Positions 19,297 to 28,304 of a stretch of DNA of 64,000 nt are shown piece by piece (the first letter of the stretch is position 1; each line of letters opens with the position of its first letter). The DNA lies in the NCBI GenBank assembly GCA_009929215.1, contig SAAX01000001.1, positions 1 to 64,000 on the forward strand, written 5' to 3'. Both the position numbers and the translations under genes were made by a program. The stretch comes from Deltaproteobacteria bacterium. GTDB taxonomy: Bacteria; Desulfobacterota; Desulfovibrionia; Desulfovibrionales; Desulfovibrionaceae. Below the pieces are notes generated by a model that worked only from the letters and a program-made list of their open reading frames with translations, was not told where the DNA came from and searched no databases.

Positions 19297-19830
19297 ATGA
19301 AAGCAATCGACATATTTCGCAAACACAAAGGCGAGATGGTGCGTTTATGGACAGACTCTGTATTCGACACCTATCCATTTGAAACAACAGGTTTTCTTCG
19401 CACCAAAGACGACCCCTTCGGCAACCCGGTAGCCCACATGACCAAGGAAGCTGCGGGGGCCTTGTATGATGCAGTTACAGGCGAAGCCGTAGAAGTGGCC
19501 CATACCCGCAAGGCAATGGACCGCTTCATCAAGTTACGCTCGGTGCAAACTTTTTCACCCAGCCAGAGCATGGCCGTGTTCAGCCTCATGAAGCCCATTC
19601 TGAGAGAGCACGTCATGCCCGAGCTTGTGGCCCAGGGCGACCTGGCTGCCTACCTTGAGACCGAATCGCGCATCGACAGCCTGATGCTCCTGGCTTTTGA
19701 CATGTATGTGGAGAACCGGGAAATTCTGGCTGAATCGCGCATTACGGAAATACGCAACCAGCACGCCCAATTGGCGCGCTGGGCGCAACAACTGGAAAGC
19801 GGAAACGTTCCCAGCGGGAACGACCGCTGA
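19297..19830 (+). CDS. RsbRD N-terminal domain-containing protein upstream of dsrM
   Basis: MKAIDIFRKHKGEMVRLWTDSVFDTYPFETTGFLRTKDDPFGNPVAHM...; start at 19297 preceded by ggggacgg; about 118 bp upstream of dsrM. Confidence 0.75.
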   Translation: MKAIDIFRKHKGEMVRLWTDSVFDTYPFETTGFLRTKDDPFGNPVAHMTKEAAGALYDAVTGEAVEVAHTRKAMDRFIKLRSVQTFSPSQSMAVFSLMKPILREHVMPELVAQGDLAAYLETESRIDSLMLLAFDMYVENREILAESRITEIRNQHAQLARWAQQLESGNVPSGNDR

Positions 19831-19947
19831 CATTCCGCGTTCATTGGGCCATAGGGCCTGACCGTGGGCTTTGCAGCATGCGGGCCAGAGATCTCTCAAA
19901 TCCCGTGGTGGGCTTTTGAGGCAACTTTAGTGGAAGTGAGGTAGGGA

Positions 19948-20967
19948 ATGTTCAATTCATTACTGCTGGTGCTGCTCATAGGAGCCATCGCCTGGGCGGG
20001 AGCGGCCGTGGGGCTCGCGGGCCTGTTCGGCGTGGCGCTGCCTTATGTGGCAGTAGTCGTGTTCATCGCCGGTGTTGTCTGGCGCATGGTGTACTGGGCC
20101 AAATCGCCCGTGCCCTTCTGCATACCCACTACGGGTGGGCAGGAGCAGTCGCTTGACTTCATCAAGCAGGCAAAACTCGACTGCCCTAGCACAACTTGGG
20201 GTGTTGTGCAGCGCATGTTCCTGGAAGTGTTCTGCTTCCGTTCGTTGTTCCGCAACACGGTTGCGGACGTGCGCGAGTTTGACCCCGTCAGCAACGGGGC
20301 GCGCACCATTTATTATTCCTCCAAGTGGCTGTGGGTCTTTTCCCTGCTGTTCCACTACTGTTTTCTGCTTGTCTTTATCCGTCACTTCCGCTTTTTCATG
20401 GAACCTGTGCCTTCCTGTATTCGCTTTCTGGAAACCATCGACGGCATCATGCAGTTTGGTTCGCCGCGCTTCTTCTGGACTGGCGGCCTTGTGCTGATCG
20501 CTCTGCTGTTTTTGCTGGGACGCCGCATTTTCAACCAGCGTCTTCGCTACCTCTCGCTTGCCAACGATTACTTCCCCCTGTGGCTGATCATCAGCATCGT
20601 GGGTACCGGCATCTGCCTGCGTTATTTCGATAAGACCGAAATCGCTCAGGTCAAGATTTTTGTCATGGGCCTTACGCACTTTGCGCCTGTGGCTACCACG
20701 GGCATCAACGCCCTGTTCTTCACGCACCTTACTCTGGTTTGCGTACTGCTGATTTACTTCCCCTTCTCCAAGCTTATGCATATGCCGGGCGTGTTCTTCA
20801 GCCCCACGCGCAACTTGGCGTGCAACTCTCGCCGTGTTCGCCACATCAACCCCTGGAATCCGCCCAAGCAGTACTTCACCTACGCCGAGTACGAGGATAC
20901 CTACCGCGACGCCATGGCCGATGCCGGGCTGCCGCTGGAAAAGCAACCCGAAAAGGCCGCCGAGTAA
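19948..20967 (+). CDS. dsrM: DsrMKJOP complex subunit DsrM (membrane cytochrome b)
   Basis: 339 aa; NarI-like multi-TM protein followed by dsrKJOP. Confidence 0.95.
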   Translation: MFNSLLLVLLIGAIAWAGAAVGLAGLFGVALPYVAVVVFIAGVVWRMVYWAKSPVPFCIPTTGGQEQSLDFIKQAKLDCPSTTWGVVQRMFLEVFCFRSLFRNTVADVREFDPVSNGARTIYYSSKWLWVFSLLFHYCFLLVFIRHFRFFMEPVPSCIRFLETIDGIMQFGSPRFFWTGGLVLIALLFLLGRRIFNQRLRYLSLANDYFPLWLIISIVGTGICLRYFDKTEIAQVKIFVMGLTHFAPVATTGINALFFTHLTLVCVLLIYFPFSKLMHMPGVFFSPTRNLACNSRRVRHINPWNPPKQYFTYAEYEDTYRDAMADAGLPLEKQPEKAAE

Positions 20968-20979
20968 GGAGTTTCCACG

Positions 20980-22623
20980 ATGGCAAAATTACCTACGCCG
21001 CAAATGCTTGTGTCCAGCCGTCCGGCCTTTCCCGACCAGGACTGGCTTGACACCAAGCCTGAATTTACACCGGGCAGCTTTTGCTACCCGGCCAAGAAAG
21101 AAACCATGGAACTTCTGCACATGCCCAATCCCCACGAATGGGATCCGGCGGCAGAAGACTGGAACATGCCCGAAAACTGGGAACAGATTCTGTGTGACGC
21201 CTTTGAAGAGCGCCTTGAAAAGCACCGCTCGCTCAAGCTGTTCATGGATATCTGCGTGCGTTGCGGCGCTTGCGCCGACAAGTGTCACTTCTTCCTTGGC
21301 ACCAACGACCCCAAGAACATGCCCGTGCTGCGCGCCGAGCTTTTGCGCTCGCTCTACCGCCGCGACCACACCATGCTTGGCAAGATTCTTGGCAAGAAAG
21401 TGGGCGCCCGTGGCTGGGACAAGGAAGTAGTGAAGGAACTCTTCTACTACGCCTACCAGTGTACTGAATGCCGCCGCTGCTCGCTCTTCTGCCCCTACGG
21501 CATCGACACGGCCGAAATCACCGCCATCGTGCGCGAGCTGCTGCACGAGGTGGGTCTTGGCATCCACTGGATCATGGATCCCGTGAAAAACTGTAGCTTC
21601 ACCGGCAACCACCTTGGCATCAAGCCCCACTCCTTTGTGGAAATCGTGGAAATGCTGGCCGATGACTGCGAAACCATCACCGGTATCCGCCCCAAAACGC
21701 CCTTTAACGAAAAGGGCCACGAAATCCTGTTCATCACGCCCTCTGGCGACGTATTTGCCGACCCCGGCATCTACACCTTCATGGGCTACCTGCTGCTCTT
21801 CCATGAACTGGATCTCGACTATACCTTCTCGACCTACGCGTCGGAAGGCGGCAACTTCGGCTCCTTTACCACGTTCAACATGGCAAAGAAGCTCAACGCC
21901 AAAATGTACGCCGAAGCCGAACGTCTGGGCTCCAAGTGGATTCTGGGCGGCGAATGCGGCCACATGTGGCGCGTGATCAGCCAGTACATGGACACCTACA
22001 ACGGCCCGTCGCCCTCGCACATGACGACGCCTGTTTCGCCATACACCGGCACGGTGTTCCAGAACGCGGCATCCACCAAGATGGTGCACATTGCCGAATT
22101 CACGGCTGACCTGATCCACCACAACAAGCTGAACCTCGATCCCAGCCGTAACGACCATATCGTCACCACGTTCCACGACTCGTGCAACCCTGCACGCGGC
22201 ATGGGCCTGCTCGACGAACCCCGCTATGTGCTCAACGCCGTGTGCAACAACTTTGTTGAAATGCCCGAAAACACCATTCGCGAGCAGACCTTCTGCTGCG
22301 GCGCTGGTTCCGGTCTGAACACTGAAGAAATCATGGAACTGCGCATGCGTTCCGGCATGCCCCGCGGTAATGCCCTGCGTTATGTGCAGGAAAAATTCGG
22401 TGTCAACCACATGGCCTGCGTGTGCGCCATCGACCGCGCCACCCTGCCCCCGCTCGCCAATTACTGGGCGCCAGGCGTCAATGTGAGCGGCCTGCATGAA
22501 CTGGTGGGCAATGCGCTTGTCATGAAGGGCGAAAGCAAGCGCACCATGGACCTGCGCCAGGAAGACCTGCCCAATGTGGTAGAGGATGATGACGCGCCCG
22601 AGGCGCAGGGGGAGGGTCAATAG
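20980..22623 (+). CDS. dsrK: DsrMKJOP complex subunit DsrK (HdrD-like Fe-S protein)
   Basis: 547 aa; CVRCGACADKCHFF, CTECRRCSLFCPYGID and CCG-type motif TFCCGAGSGLNTEE. Confidence 0.96.
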   Translation: MAKLPTPQMLVSSRPAFPDQDWLDTKPEFTPGSFCYPAKKETMELLHMPNPHEWDPAAEDWNMPENWEQILCDAFEERLEKHRSLKLFMDICVRCGACADKCHFFLGTNDPKNMPVLRAELLRSLYRRDHTMLGKILGKKVGARGWDKEVVKELFYYAYQCTECRRCSLFCPYGIDTAEITAIVRELLHEVGLGIHWIMDPVKNCSFTGNHLGIKPHSFVEIVEMLADDCETITGIRPKTPFNEKGHEILFITPSGDVFADPGIYTFMGYLLLFHELDLDYTFSTYASEGGNFGSFTTFNMAKKLNAKMYAEAERLGSKWILGGECGHMWRVISQYMDTYNGPSPSHMTTPVSPYTGTVFQNAASTKMVHIAEFTADLIHHNKLNLDPSRNDHIVTTFHDSCNPARGMGLLDEPRYVLNAVCNNFVEMPENTIREQTFCCGAGSGLNTEEIMELRMRSGMPRGNALRYVQEKFGVNHMACVCAIDRATLPPLANYWAPGVNVSGLHELVGNALVMKGESKRTMDLRQEDLPNVVEDDDAPEAQGEGQ

Positions 22624-23004
22624 ATGTATAACGCCAAAGCCGTAATTCTTGGGATCATCATTTTTGTGGTCCTGTTCACCTCCCCGTTCTGGGCAAGCAT
22701 GCTGGGCAACAACTACAGCAGCACCGGCATTAACCTGCCCAAGAATGAAAAAGAGTGCGTGGAAAATGTGACTTTTATGCGCGACAAGCACATGCAGCTG
22801 CTCAACGAGTGGCGTGATGAGGCCCTGCGCAACGAAAATCGCACCTATGTGGCGTCCAATGGCAAAAAATGGACCATCAGCCTCCAGAACACCTGCATGA
22901 AGTGCCATAACGACTACAAAGGTTTCTGCGAAAAGTGCCATGTGGCCAACAGCGTTGATCCTTATTGCTGGACCTGCCACATCATTCCCCAGGGGAGCAA
23001 GTAA
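22624..23004 (+). CDS. dsrJ: DsrMKJOP complex subunit DsrJ (triheme cytochrome c)
   Basis: 126 aa; signal anchor and three CxxCH motifs (CMKCH, CEKCH, CWTCH). Confidence 0.95.
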   Translation: MYNAKAVILGIIIFVVLFTSPFWASMLGNNYSSTGINLPKNEKECVENVTFMRDKHMQLLNEWRDEALRNENRTYVASNGKKWTISLQNTCMKCHNDYKGFCEKCHVANSVDPYCWTCHIIPQGSK

Positions 23005-23795
23005 TGAACAAGAGCAGAAGAAGCTTTCTGAAAGTGGCGGGGCTTTCCGCCTGTGCCCTGAGCAGCGGAATGGCCGGCCTTGGCGCCTTGTCCGGCGTTG
23101 CTCAGGCCCAGATTGCCCCTGGTCGGTATGAAAAGGGCGTCAACGCCCTGCACGCCAAGCGCTGGGCCATGGTTATTGACACCCGTCAGTTCACTGGCCC
23201 CAGGGACTATGAACCGCTGATCGAAGCATGCCACAAGTTCCACAATGTTCCGCACGTTCCAGGCGATCAGAACATCAAGTGGTTCTGGCTTGATTCGTTC
23301 GAGCACACCTTCCCCGATGAAATGAACGCCTTCCTCGACAAGCGCCGGGCCGAAGCCAGCTACCCGCTGCTGTGCAACCACTGCACCAACCCGCCCTGCG
23401 TGCGCGTGTGCCCCACAGGGGCCACCTACAAGATGGAAGACGGCATTGTTGCCATGGACTACCACCGCTGCATCGGCTGCCGCTTTTGCATGGCTGGCTG
23501 TCCCTTTGGCGCGCGTTCGTTCAACTTCAAGGATCCGCGCAAGTTTTTGGCCGACCCCGTGCCCAACCCCACCTTCCCCACGCGCATGATCGGCGTGGTG
23601 GAAAAGTGCACCTTCTGCGCCGAGCGCCTGGCCGTTGGCCAGCTGCCCGCCTGCGTTGAAGCCTCTGGCGGCAAGATTCTCTTCGGCGACCTGGAAGACC
23701 CCAATTCAACGGTGCGGCAGGCTTTGTCCGCCAACTACAGTATTCGCCGCAAGCCCAACCTGGGCACGCAGCCCGGCGTTTACTACCTCATATAG
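23004..23795 (+). CDS. dsrO: DsrMKJOP complex subunit DsrO (Tat-exported 4Fe-4S protein)
   Basis: MNKSRRSFLKVAGLSACALSSG Tat signal; CNHCTNPPCVRVCPTGAT, CIGCRFCMAGCPFGAR clusters; ATG overlaps the dsrJ stop. Confidence 0.95.
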   Translation: MNKSRRSFLKVAGLSACALSSGMAGLGALSGVAQAQIAPGRYEKGVNALHAKRWAMVIDTRQFTGPRDYEPLIEACHKFHNVPHVPGDQNIKWFWLDSFEHTFPDEMNAFLDKRRAEASYPLLCNHCTNPPCVRVCPTGATYKMEDGIVAMDYHRCIGCRFCMAGCPFGARSFNFKDPRKFLADPVPNPTFPTRMIGVVEKCTFCAERLAVGQLPACVEASGGKILFGDLEDPNSTVRQALSANYSIRRKPNLGTQPGVYYLI

Positions 23796-23807
23796 GGAGG
23801 ACAGGCC

Positions 23808-24977
23808 ATGGTTGAAAAATTGCTCGAAGGTCCCAAGACCTACTACTTGTGGCTGCTCTTTCTGCTCTGCCTGATCGCAGGCTGCGGCATTGTGTATCTG
23901 GATCAGCTCCAGAACGGTCTTTCCGTAACCGGCATGAACCGCGACGTTTCGTGGGGGCTGTATATTTCGCAGTTCACCTACTTCGTCGGTGTTGCCGCCT
24001 CGGCCGTTATGCTGGTGCTGCCCACATACTTCCACCACTATAAAAAATTCAAGCGCATGATCATTTTTGGTGAATTCATGGCCGTGGCGGCCGTGGTCAT
24101 GTGCGCCCTGTTCATCGTGGTTGACCTTGGTCAGCCCCAGCGCATGCTCAACGTCATGCTGCACCCCACGCCCAATTCCGTCATGTTTTACGACATGCTG
24201 GTGCTCATTGGCTACCTGGGTCTGAACATCATCATCGGCTGGGTTACACTTGAGGCCGAACGCCACGAAATTGATCCGCCCAAATGGATCAAGCCCCTCA
24301 TCTATCTTTCGATTCTGTGGGCTTTCTCCATCCACACGGTTACCGCCTTCCTGTACGCTGGCGTGCCCGGGCGTCACTATTGGCTTACCGCCATCATGGC
24401 TGGCCGCTTCCTGGCTTCGGCCTTCTGTTCGGGGCCTGCCATCCTTATGCTGCTTATGCTGCTTATGCGCCGCCTCAGCGGCCTGGATGTTGGCAAAGAA
24501 GCCGTGAAGACCCTGACCACCATCATCGTCTACGCCATGTGCGTGAACGTGTTCTTCTTTGTGCTTGAACTGTTCACGGCCTTCTACAGCAACATTCCCG
24601 GCCACATGGAACCCATCAGCGTGCTGTTCTTTGGCCACGGAGGCCACCTGCTGTGGGTGAACTACTGGATGTGGGCGGCGGTTATCATGGCCTTCTCGTG
24701 CCTTGCCATTCTTATTCCGCCCAAACTGCGCACCCACCCCACGCTTATGCCCATCGCACTGATCATGCTTGTGGCTGCCTCGTGGATCGACAAGGGGCTT
24801 GGTTTGCTGGTTGGCGGTTTTACCCCCAACATGTTTGAAACCATCACCCCCTATATGCCCACCGCAAAGGAAATTGCCGTGGCTCTTGGCGTGTACGCCG
24901 TGGGCGCACTGGTGCTCTCCCTCTTGTGGCGCATAGCCCTTGGCGTGAAGAAAGAAGTGAATCACCTCGCCGACTAA
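23808..24977 (+). CDS. dsrP: DsrMKJOP complex subunit DsrP (NrfD-like membrane protein)
   Basis: 389 aa; about 10 TM NrfD/PsrC-type protein following dsrO. Confidence 0.95.
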   Translation: MVEKLLEGPKTYYLWLLFLLCLIAGCGIVYLDQLQNGLSVTGMNRDVSWGLYISQFTYFVGVAASAVMLVLPTYFHHYKKFKRMIIFGEFMAVAAVVMCALFIVVDLGQPQRMLNVMLHPTPNSVMFYDMLVLIGYLGLNIIIGWVTLEAERHEIDPPKWIKPLIYLSILWAFSIHTVTAFLYAGVPGRHYWLTAIMAGRFLASAFCSGPAILMLLMLLMRRLSGLDVGKEAVKTLTTIIVYAMCVNVFFFVLELFTAFYSNIPGHMEPISVLFFGHGGHLLWVNYWMWAAVIMAFSCLAILIPPKLRTHPTLMPIALIMLVAASWIDKGLGLLVGGFTPNMFETITPYMPTAKEIAVALGVYAVGALVLSLLWRIALGVKKEVNHLAD

Positions 24978-24995
24978 ACGCCAGACTGAATAAAT

Positions 24996-25035
24996 CAAGC
25001 GCCCCTGCGTCTCGCGACGCGGGGGCGCTTTTGCT
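24996..25035 (+). terminator. Rho-independent terminator after dsrP
   Basis: aagcgcccctgcgtc-tcgc-gacgcgggggcgcttttgctt. Confidence 0.88.
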
Positions 25036-25182
25036 TGTGCTACGAATGTTGCAGGCTGCCGCACTAGGCCGACAAATGACCAGTCCGTCACGGTATTTCC
25101 TCACACTCAAGCTTGACTCGAAGCCATGCTCACGGGCATAGTATCAGCCATTCCCCGTTATTAATTTCGCAAGGAGCCATGG

Positions 25183-26514
25183 ATGCATCAAGCGCTCAAA
25201 GACGCCATAACCATAAGCAAAACCCTTTTGCGCAATGGCTATGACGCGCATGTTATCAACGCCCCCTTGCAGGAGCACCTGCTGGAAAACGCCAAGCAGC
25301 CCACCGTGGATATCGCCTGCGAGCCGGATCTGGATACACTCATCAAGCTGTTTCCCAAGGCAGTGCCGCTGCAAGACAAGCGCGCCCTCGCCACTTTGGA
25401 AGAAAACGGCTTTATCTTCCGTTTTTACCCTCTTGAAGTTGCCGCTGCGGGTCACCCCGAGCTTTCGCTGCTGCGCATAACGCCTACCATGATGGACAGG
25501 ATGCCCCATGAGGAGCAGCGCAAGCTGCGCATCACGGGCTTTGGCAGCCCCGAGTCATCGCACGACGCTTATGACGGCTTTGAGGACGTCAAGGGCGGGG
25601 CCATCCAGCTGGCTGGCCTGCCAGACGAAACCCTGCGACACAACTACCTGCTGGCCGTGCGCGCCCTGCGTTTTGCCGCCAACTTTGACCTACCCATCGA
25701 GCCCAACACATGGCTTGCCATTGTGCGCGCCTCTAGCCGCGTGCTCGATTATGTACCCGCCACAGATATCATGGATGAATGGCGCAAGGTTGCTGCCGAA
25801 TCCATGTACCGTTTTGTGCGCCTGCTGTTTGATTCGCACATTTTGCAGGGCCTTATTCCCGAAGTGGCCTCACTTTCGTGCCTTACCCAGATGCGCAACA
25901 AGGATGGCGAGACAGAAAACGTCTTTGAGCACACCCTTGAGTGCATGAAGCACTACCCGGAAGAAGACTTTCACTACGATTGGCTTGGCACCATGGCCAT
26001 GCTCTTTCACGATGTGGGCAAGCTCTATACCGGCGAGTATTTCGACGGCATCTGGACATACTACCAGCACCACCGCGTAGGTGCCAAGGTAACGCGCAAA
26101 ATACTGCGCCGCCTGCACTTTGCGCAGGAAGACATCGACCTGCTCTGCCATCTGGTGCGCAACCACATGCGCTTCCACTTTATGATGACCGACAGGGGCA
26201 TCCGCCGCTTCAAGGCGCTGGACGACTACCCCCGTCTCATCGCCATGGCCAGGGCAGACCTCAAGGCCCGCAACGGCATCCTGACCTCGTTCAACCACAA
26301 TATGAAGTATCTTGACCGCGCCGAAACGCCCGAGCAGATGCTTGAACCCCTGTTGAACGGCAATGAAATCATGAGTGAAACCAAGCTTTCGCCCGGGCCC
26401 ATGGTGGGTGTTATTCGCGATGCCCTGTTGCAAGCGCAGATTGCTGGCGAAGTCACCGATGTGGAATCGGCGGTGGTCTTTGTGCGCAACTATGCCCGCA
26501 AATCTGTGGGCTAA
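25183..26514 (+). CDS. HD-domain protein with degenerate CCA-adding-enzyme/poly(A) polymerase-like N-terminus
   Basis: 443 aa; head-domain-like NYLLAVRALRFAANFDLPIEPNTW and HD region MAMLFHDVGKLYTGEYFDGIWTYYQHHRVGAKVTRKILRRLHF; nucleotidyltransferase GG/DxD motifs eroded. Confidence 0.75.
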   Translation: MHQALKDAITISKTLLRNGYDAHVINAPLQEHLLENAKQPTVDIACEPDLDTLIKLFPKAVPLQDKRALATLEENGFIFRFYPLEVAAAGHPELSLLRITPTMMDRMPHEEQRKLRITGFGSPESSHDAYDGFEDVKGGAIQLAGLPDETLRHNYLLAVRALRFAANFDLPIEPNTWLAIVRASSRVLDYVPATDIMDEWRKVAAESMYRFVRLLFDSHILQGLIPEVASLSCLTQMRNKDGETENVFEHTLECMKHYPEEDFHYDWLGTMAMLFHDVGKLYTGEYFDGIWTYYQHHRVGAKVTRKILRRLHFAQEDIDLLCHLVRNHMRFHFMMTDRGIRRFKALDDYPRLIAMARADLKARNGILTSFNHNMKYLDRAETPEQMLEPLLNGNEIMSETKLSPGPMVGVIRDALLQAQIAGEVTDVESAVVFVRNYARKSVG

Positions 26515-26538
26515 ACGGCCCCTTGATTAACTGAAACG

Positions 26539-26563
26539 GTGGGCGTTCCCTTGGGAGCGCCCA
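26539..26563 (+). terminator. Terminator-like hairpin
   Basis: gtgggcgttccc-t-tgggagcgcccac followed by tttc. Confidence 0.55.
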
Positions 26564-26694
26564 CTTTCGATTGAGGCAGGCGCAGCGCATACAGCGCATT
26601 AAAATTCTTGCCCCTCGGGCGCAAACATCGTAGTGCATCAGCAGTCCTGTTTTCGCCCCTTTGGCCCAACCCTATCCCCCTATCGGCAGCGTGT

Positions 26695-27753
26695 ATGACC
26701 AATCTTCTCAACCTGACACTTCCCGAACTTGAAGTCTGGCTCCAGACCGAACTGGGCGAGCCCAAATTCCGCGCAATGCAGATATGGCAGTGGCTGTGGC
26801 AGCGCATGGTTCGTGATTTTGAATCCATGACTAATATCTCCAAGGCCTGCCGCGAAAAGCTCACGGCGCGGGCAGCCATAATCTGGCCGGAAGTGGTGAC
26901 GGTGGAGAAAAGTCAGGACGACACCACCAAGTTTTTGCTGCGGCTCGAAGACGGAGCCCTTGTGGAAACCGTGCTTATTCCCTCAGATTCACGTGAAGGC
27001 GTGCGCCGCTGGACGCAGTGCGTTTCGTCGCAGGTGGGCTGCGCCATGGGCTGCACCTTTTGCTCTACGGGGCAGATGGGCTTTGAGCGCAACATGACCA
27101 TGGGCGAAATATTGGGGCAGGTGCTGGTGGCCCGCGCGCATCTGGGCGACGACAGACCAGAATGGCCCATGCTACGCAACATTGTATTCATGGGTATGGG
27201 CGAGCCCCTGCTCAATATGCGTGAGCTCATGCGCTCGCTGGAGGGCCTCAACAACGCCAAGGGTCTCAATTTTTCCCCCCGGCGCATTACGGTTTCTACT
27301 TGTGGCATAGAAAAAGGGCTGCGCGAACTGGGCGAAAGCGGGCTGGCCTATCTGGCTGTTTCGCTACACGCGCCCACGCAAGAGCTGCGCGCGCGTATCA
27401 TGCCCAAGGCCGCACGATGGTCGCTGGACGACATGTTTGCGGCGCTCAAATCGTACCCACTCAAAACGCGTGAGCACATTACCTTTGAATATCTGCTGCT
27501 GGGTGGGGTCAATGACGGCCTGGAACAGGCCAAGGAACTGGCACGGCTGGTAAGTGATGTGCGCGGCAAGCTGAATCTTATCGTCTACAATCCTGCGGAA
27601 GGCGCACCCTACGCTGCCCCCACAGAGGAAGCCGTGCTGGCATTTGAGCAGTACCTGTGGGACCGCAAAATCACGGCCATACTGCGCAAAAGCAAGGGGC
27701 AGGACATCAAGGCGGCGTGCGGACAGCTCAAGGCAGACCGACTGCCAGATTGA
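26695..27753 (+). CDS. rlmN: 23S rRNA/tRNA adenine-C2 methyltransferase RlmN (radical SAM)
   Basis: CVSSQVGCAMGCTFCSTGQMGFERNM radical SAM motif, MGMGEPLLN, ISTCGI-like motif; start at 26695 gives the typical MTNLLNLTLPELEVWL N-terminus. Confidence 0.95.
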   Translation: MTNLLNLTLPELEVWLQTELGEPKFRAMQIWQWLWQRMVRDFESMTNISKACREKLTARAAIIWPEVVTVEKSQDDTTKFLLRLEDGALVETVLIPSDSREGVRRWTQCVSSQVGCAMGCTFCSTGQMGFERNMTMGEILGQVLVARAHLGDDRPEWPMLRNIVFMGMGEPLLNMRELMRSLEGLNNAKGLNFSPRRITVSTCGIEKGLRELGESGLAYLAVSLHAPTQELRARIMPKAARWSLDDMFAALKSYPLKTREHITFEYLLLGGVNDGLEQAKELARLVSDVRGKLNLIVYNPAEGAPYAAPTEEAVLAFEQYLWDRKITAILRKSKGQDIKAACGQLKADRLPD

Positions 27754-27797
27754 TCGGGGGAAGGCTGCCAAAAAGCCGGCAAGGCATGGGGTGGTGA

Positions 27798-28304
27798 CTA
27801 AAAACTGCCCTTGCTCCGCCTGCGTGGGCGACAGGAACCACTGGCATTTTCACGCGGCCTGAGCCAGCCATAGCCCCCTTTCCAGCCCTGAAACATCCGA
27901 TAGATAAGCAGGGGCAGCAGGGCCAGTGCGCACGCGAGGTGCAGCATTTTGACTGCCGCGTACGTACCGTCAAAGAGGGAATAGTTGGGCATGTTGTGCA
28001 CTATAAGCGCCAGTCCGGTCACGGCAAGCCCAAGCAGCAGAACAACGCGCAACAGGCCGCAGCGCGTGAGGCAGTAGGTGCTGTGCCCCTGCAACCGCCA
28101 TATGGTGAAGGCGTAGGTTCCCAAAAACAGCAAGGCTGCCGACGAGTAGTAGTGCGACACAGAGGGCGACCAGTTTGCGCTGGGAACAAGCCCGTAGCGG
28201 ATCATCAGCGGCAAATGTGATATACCGCTCCACACAGCACTGAACATGCTCACAAACCAAAGCAGACTAAAAAAAGAAGAAAACAGCGTCTGTTGATTTT
28301 TCAT
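27798..28304 (-). CDS. Small (about 4 TM) cytochrome b-like/DUF4405-like membrane subunit
   Basis: MKNQQTLFSSFFSLLWFVSMFSAVWSGISHLPLMIRYG...; hydrophobic segments with conserved-looking His residues; overlaps the stop of the ferredoxin gene by 4 nt. Confidence 0.6.
   Translation of the reverse strand: MKNQQTLFSSFFSLLWFVSMFSAVWSGISHLPLMIRYGLVPSANWSPSVSHYYSSAALLFLGTYAFTIWRLQGHSTYCLTRCGLLRVVLLLGLAVTGLALIVHNMPNYSLFDGTYAAVKMLHLACALALLPLLIYRMFQGWKGGYGWLRPRENASGSCRPRRRSKGSF

Noticed and set aside
20989-22980. 663-aa minus-strand ORF opposite dsrK/dsrJ
   Set aside because: Antisense shadow ORF.
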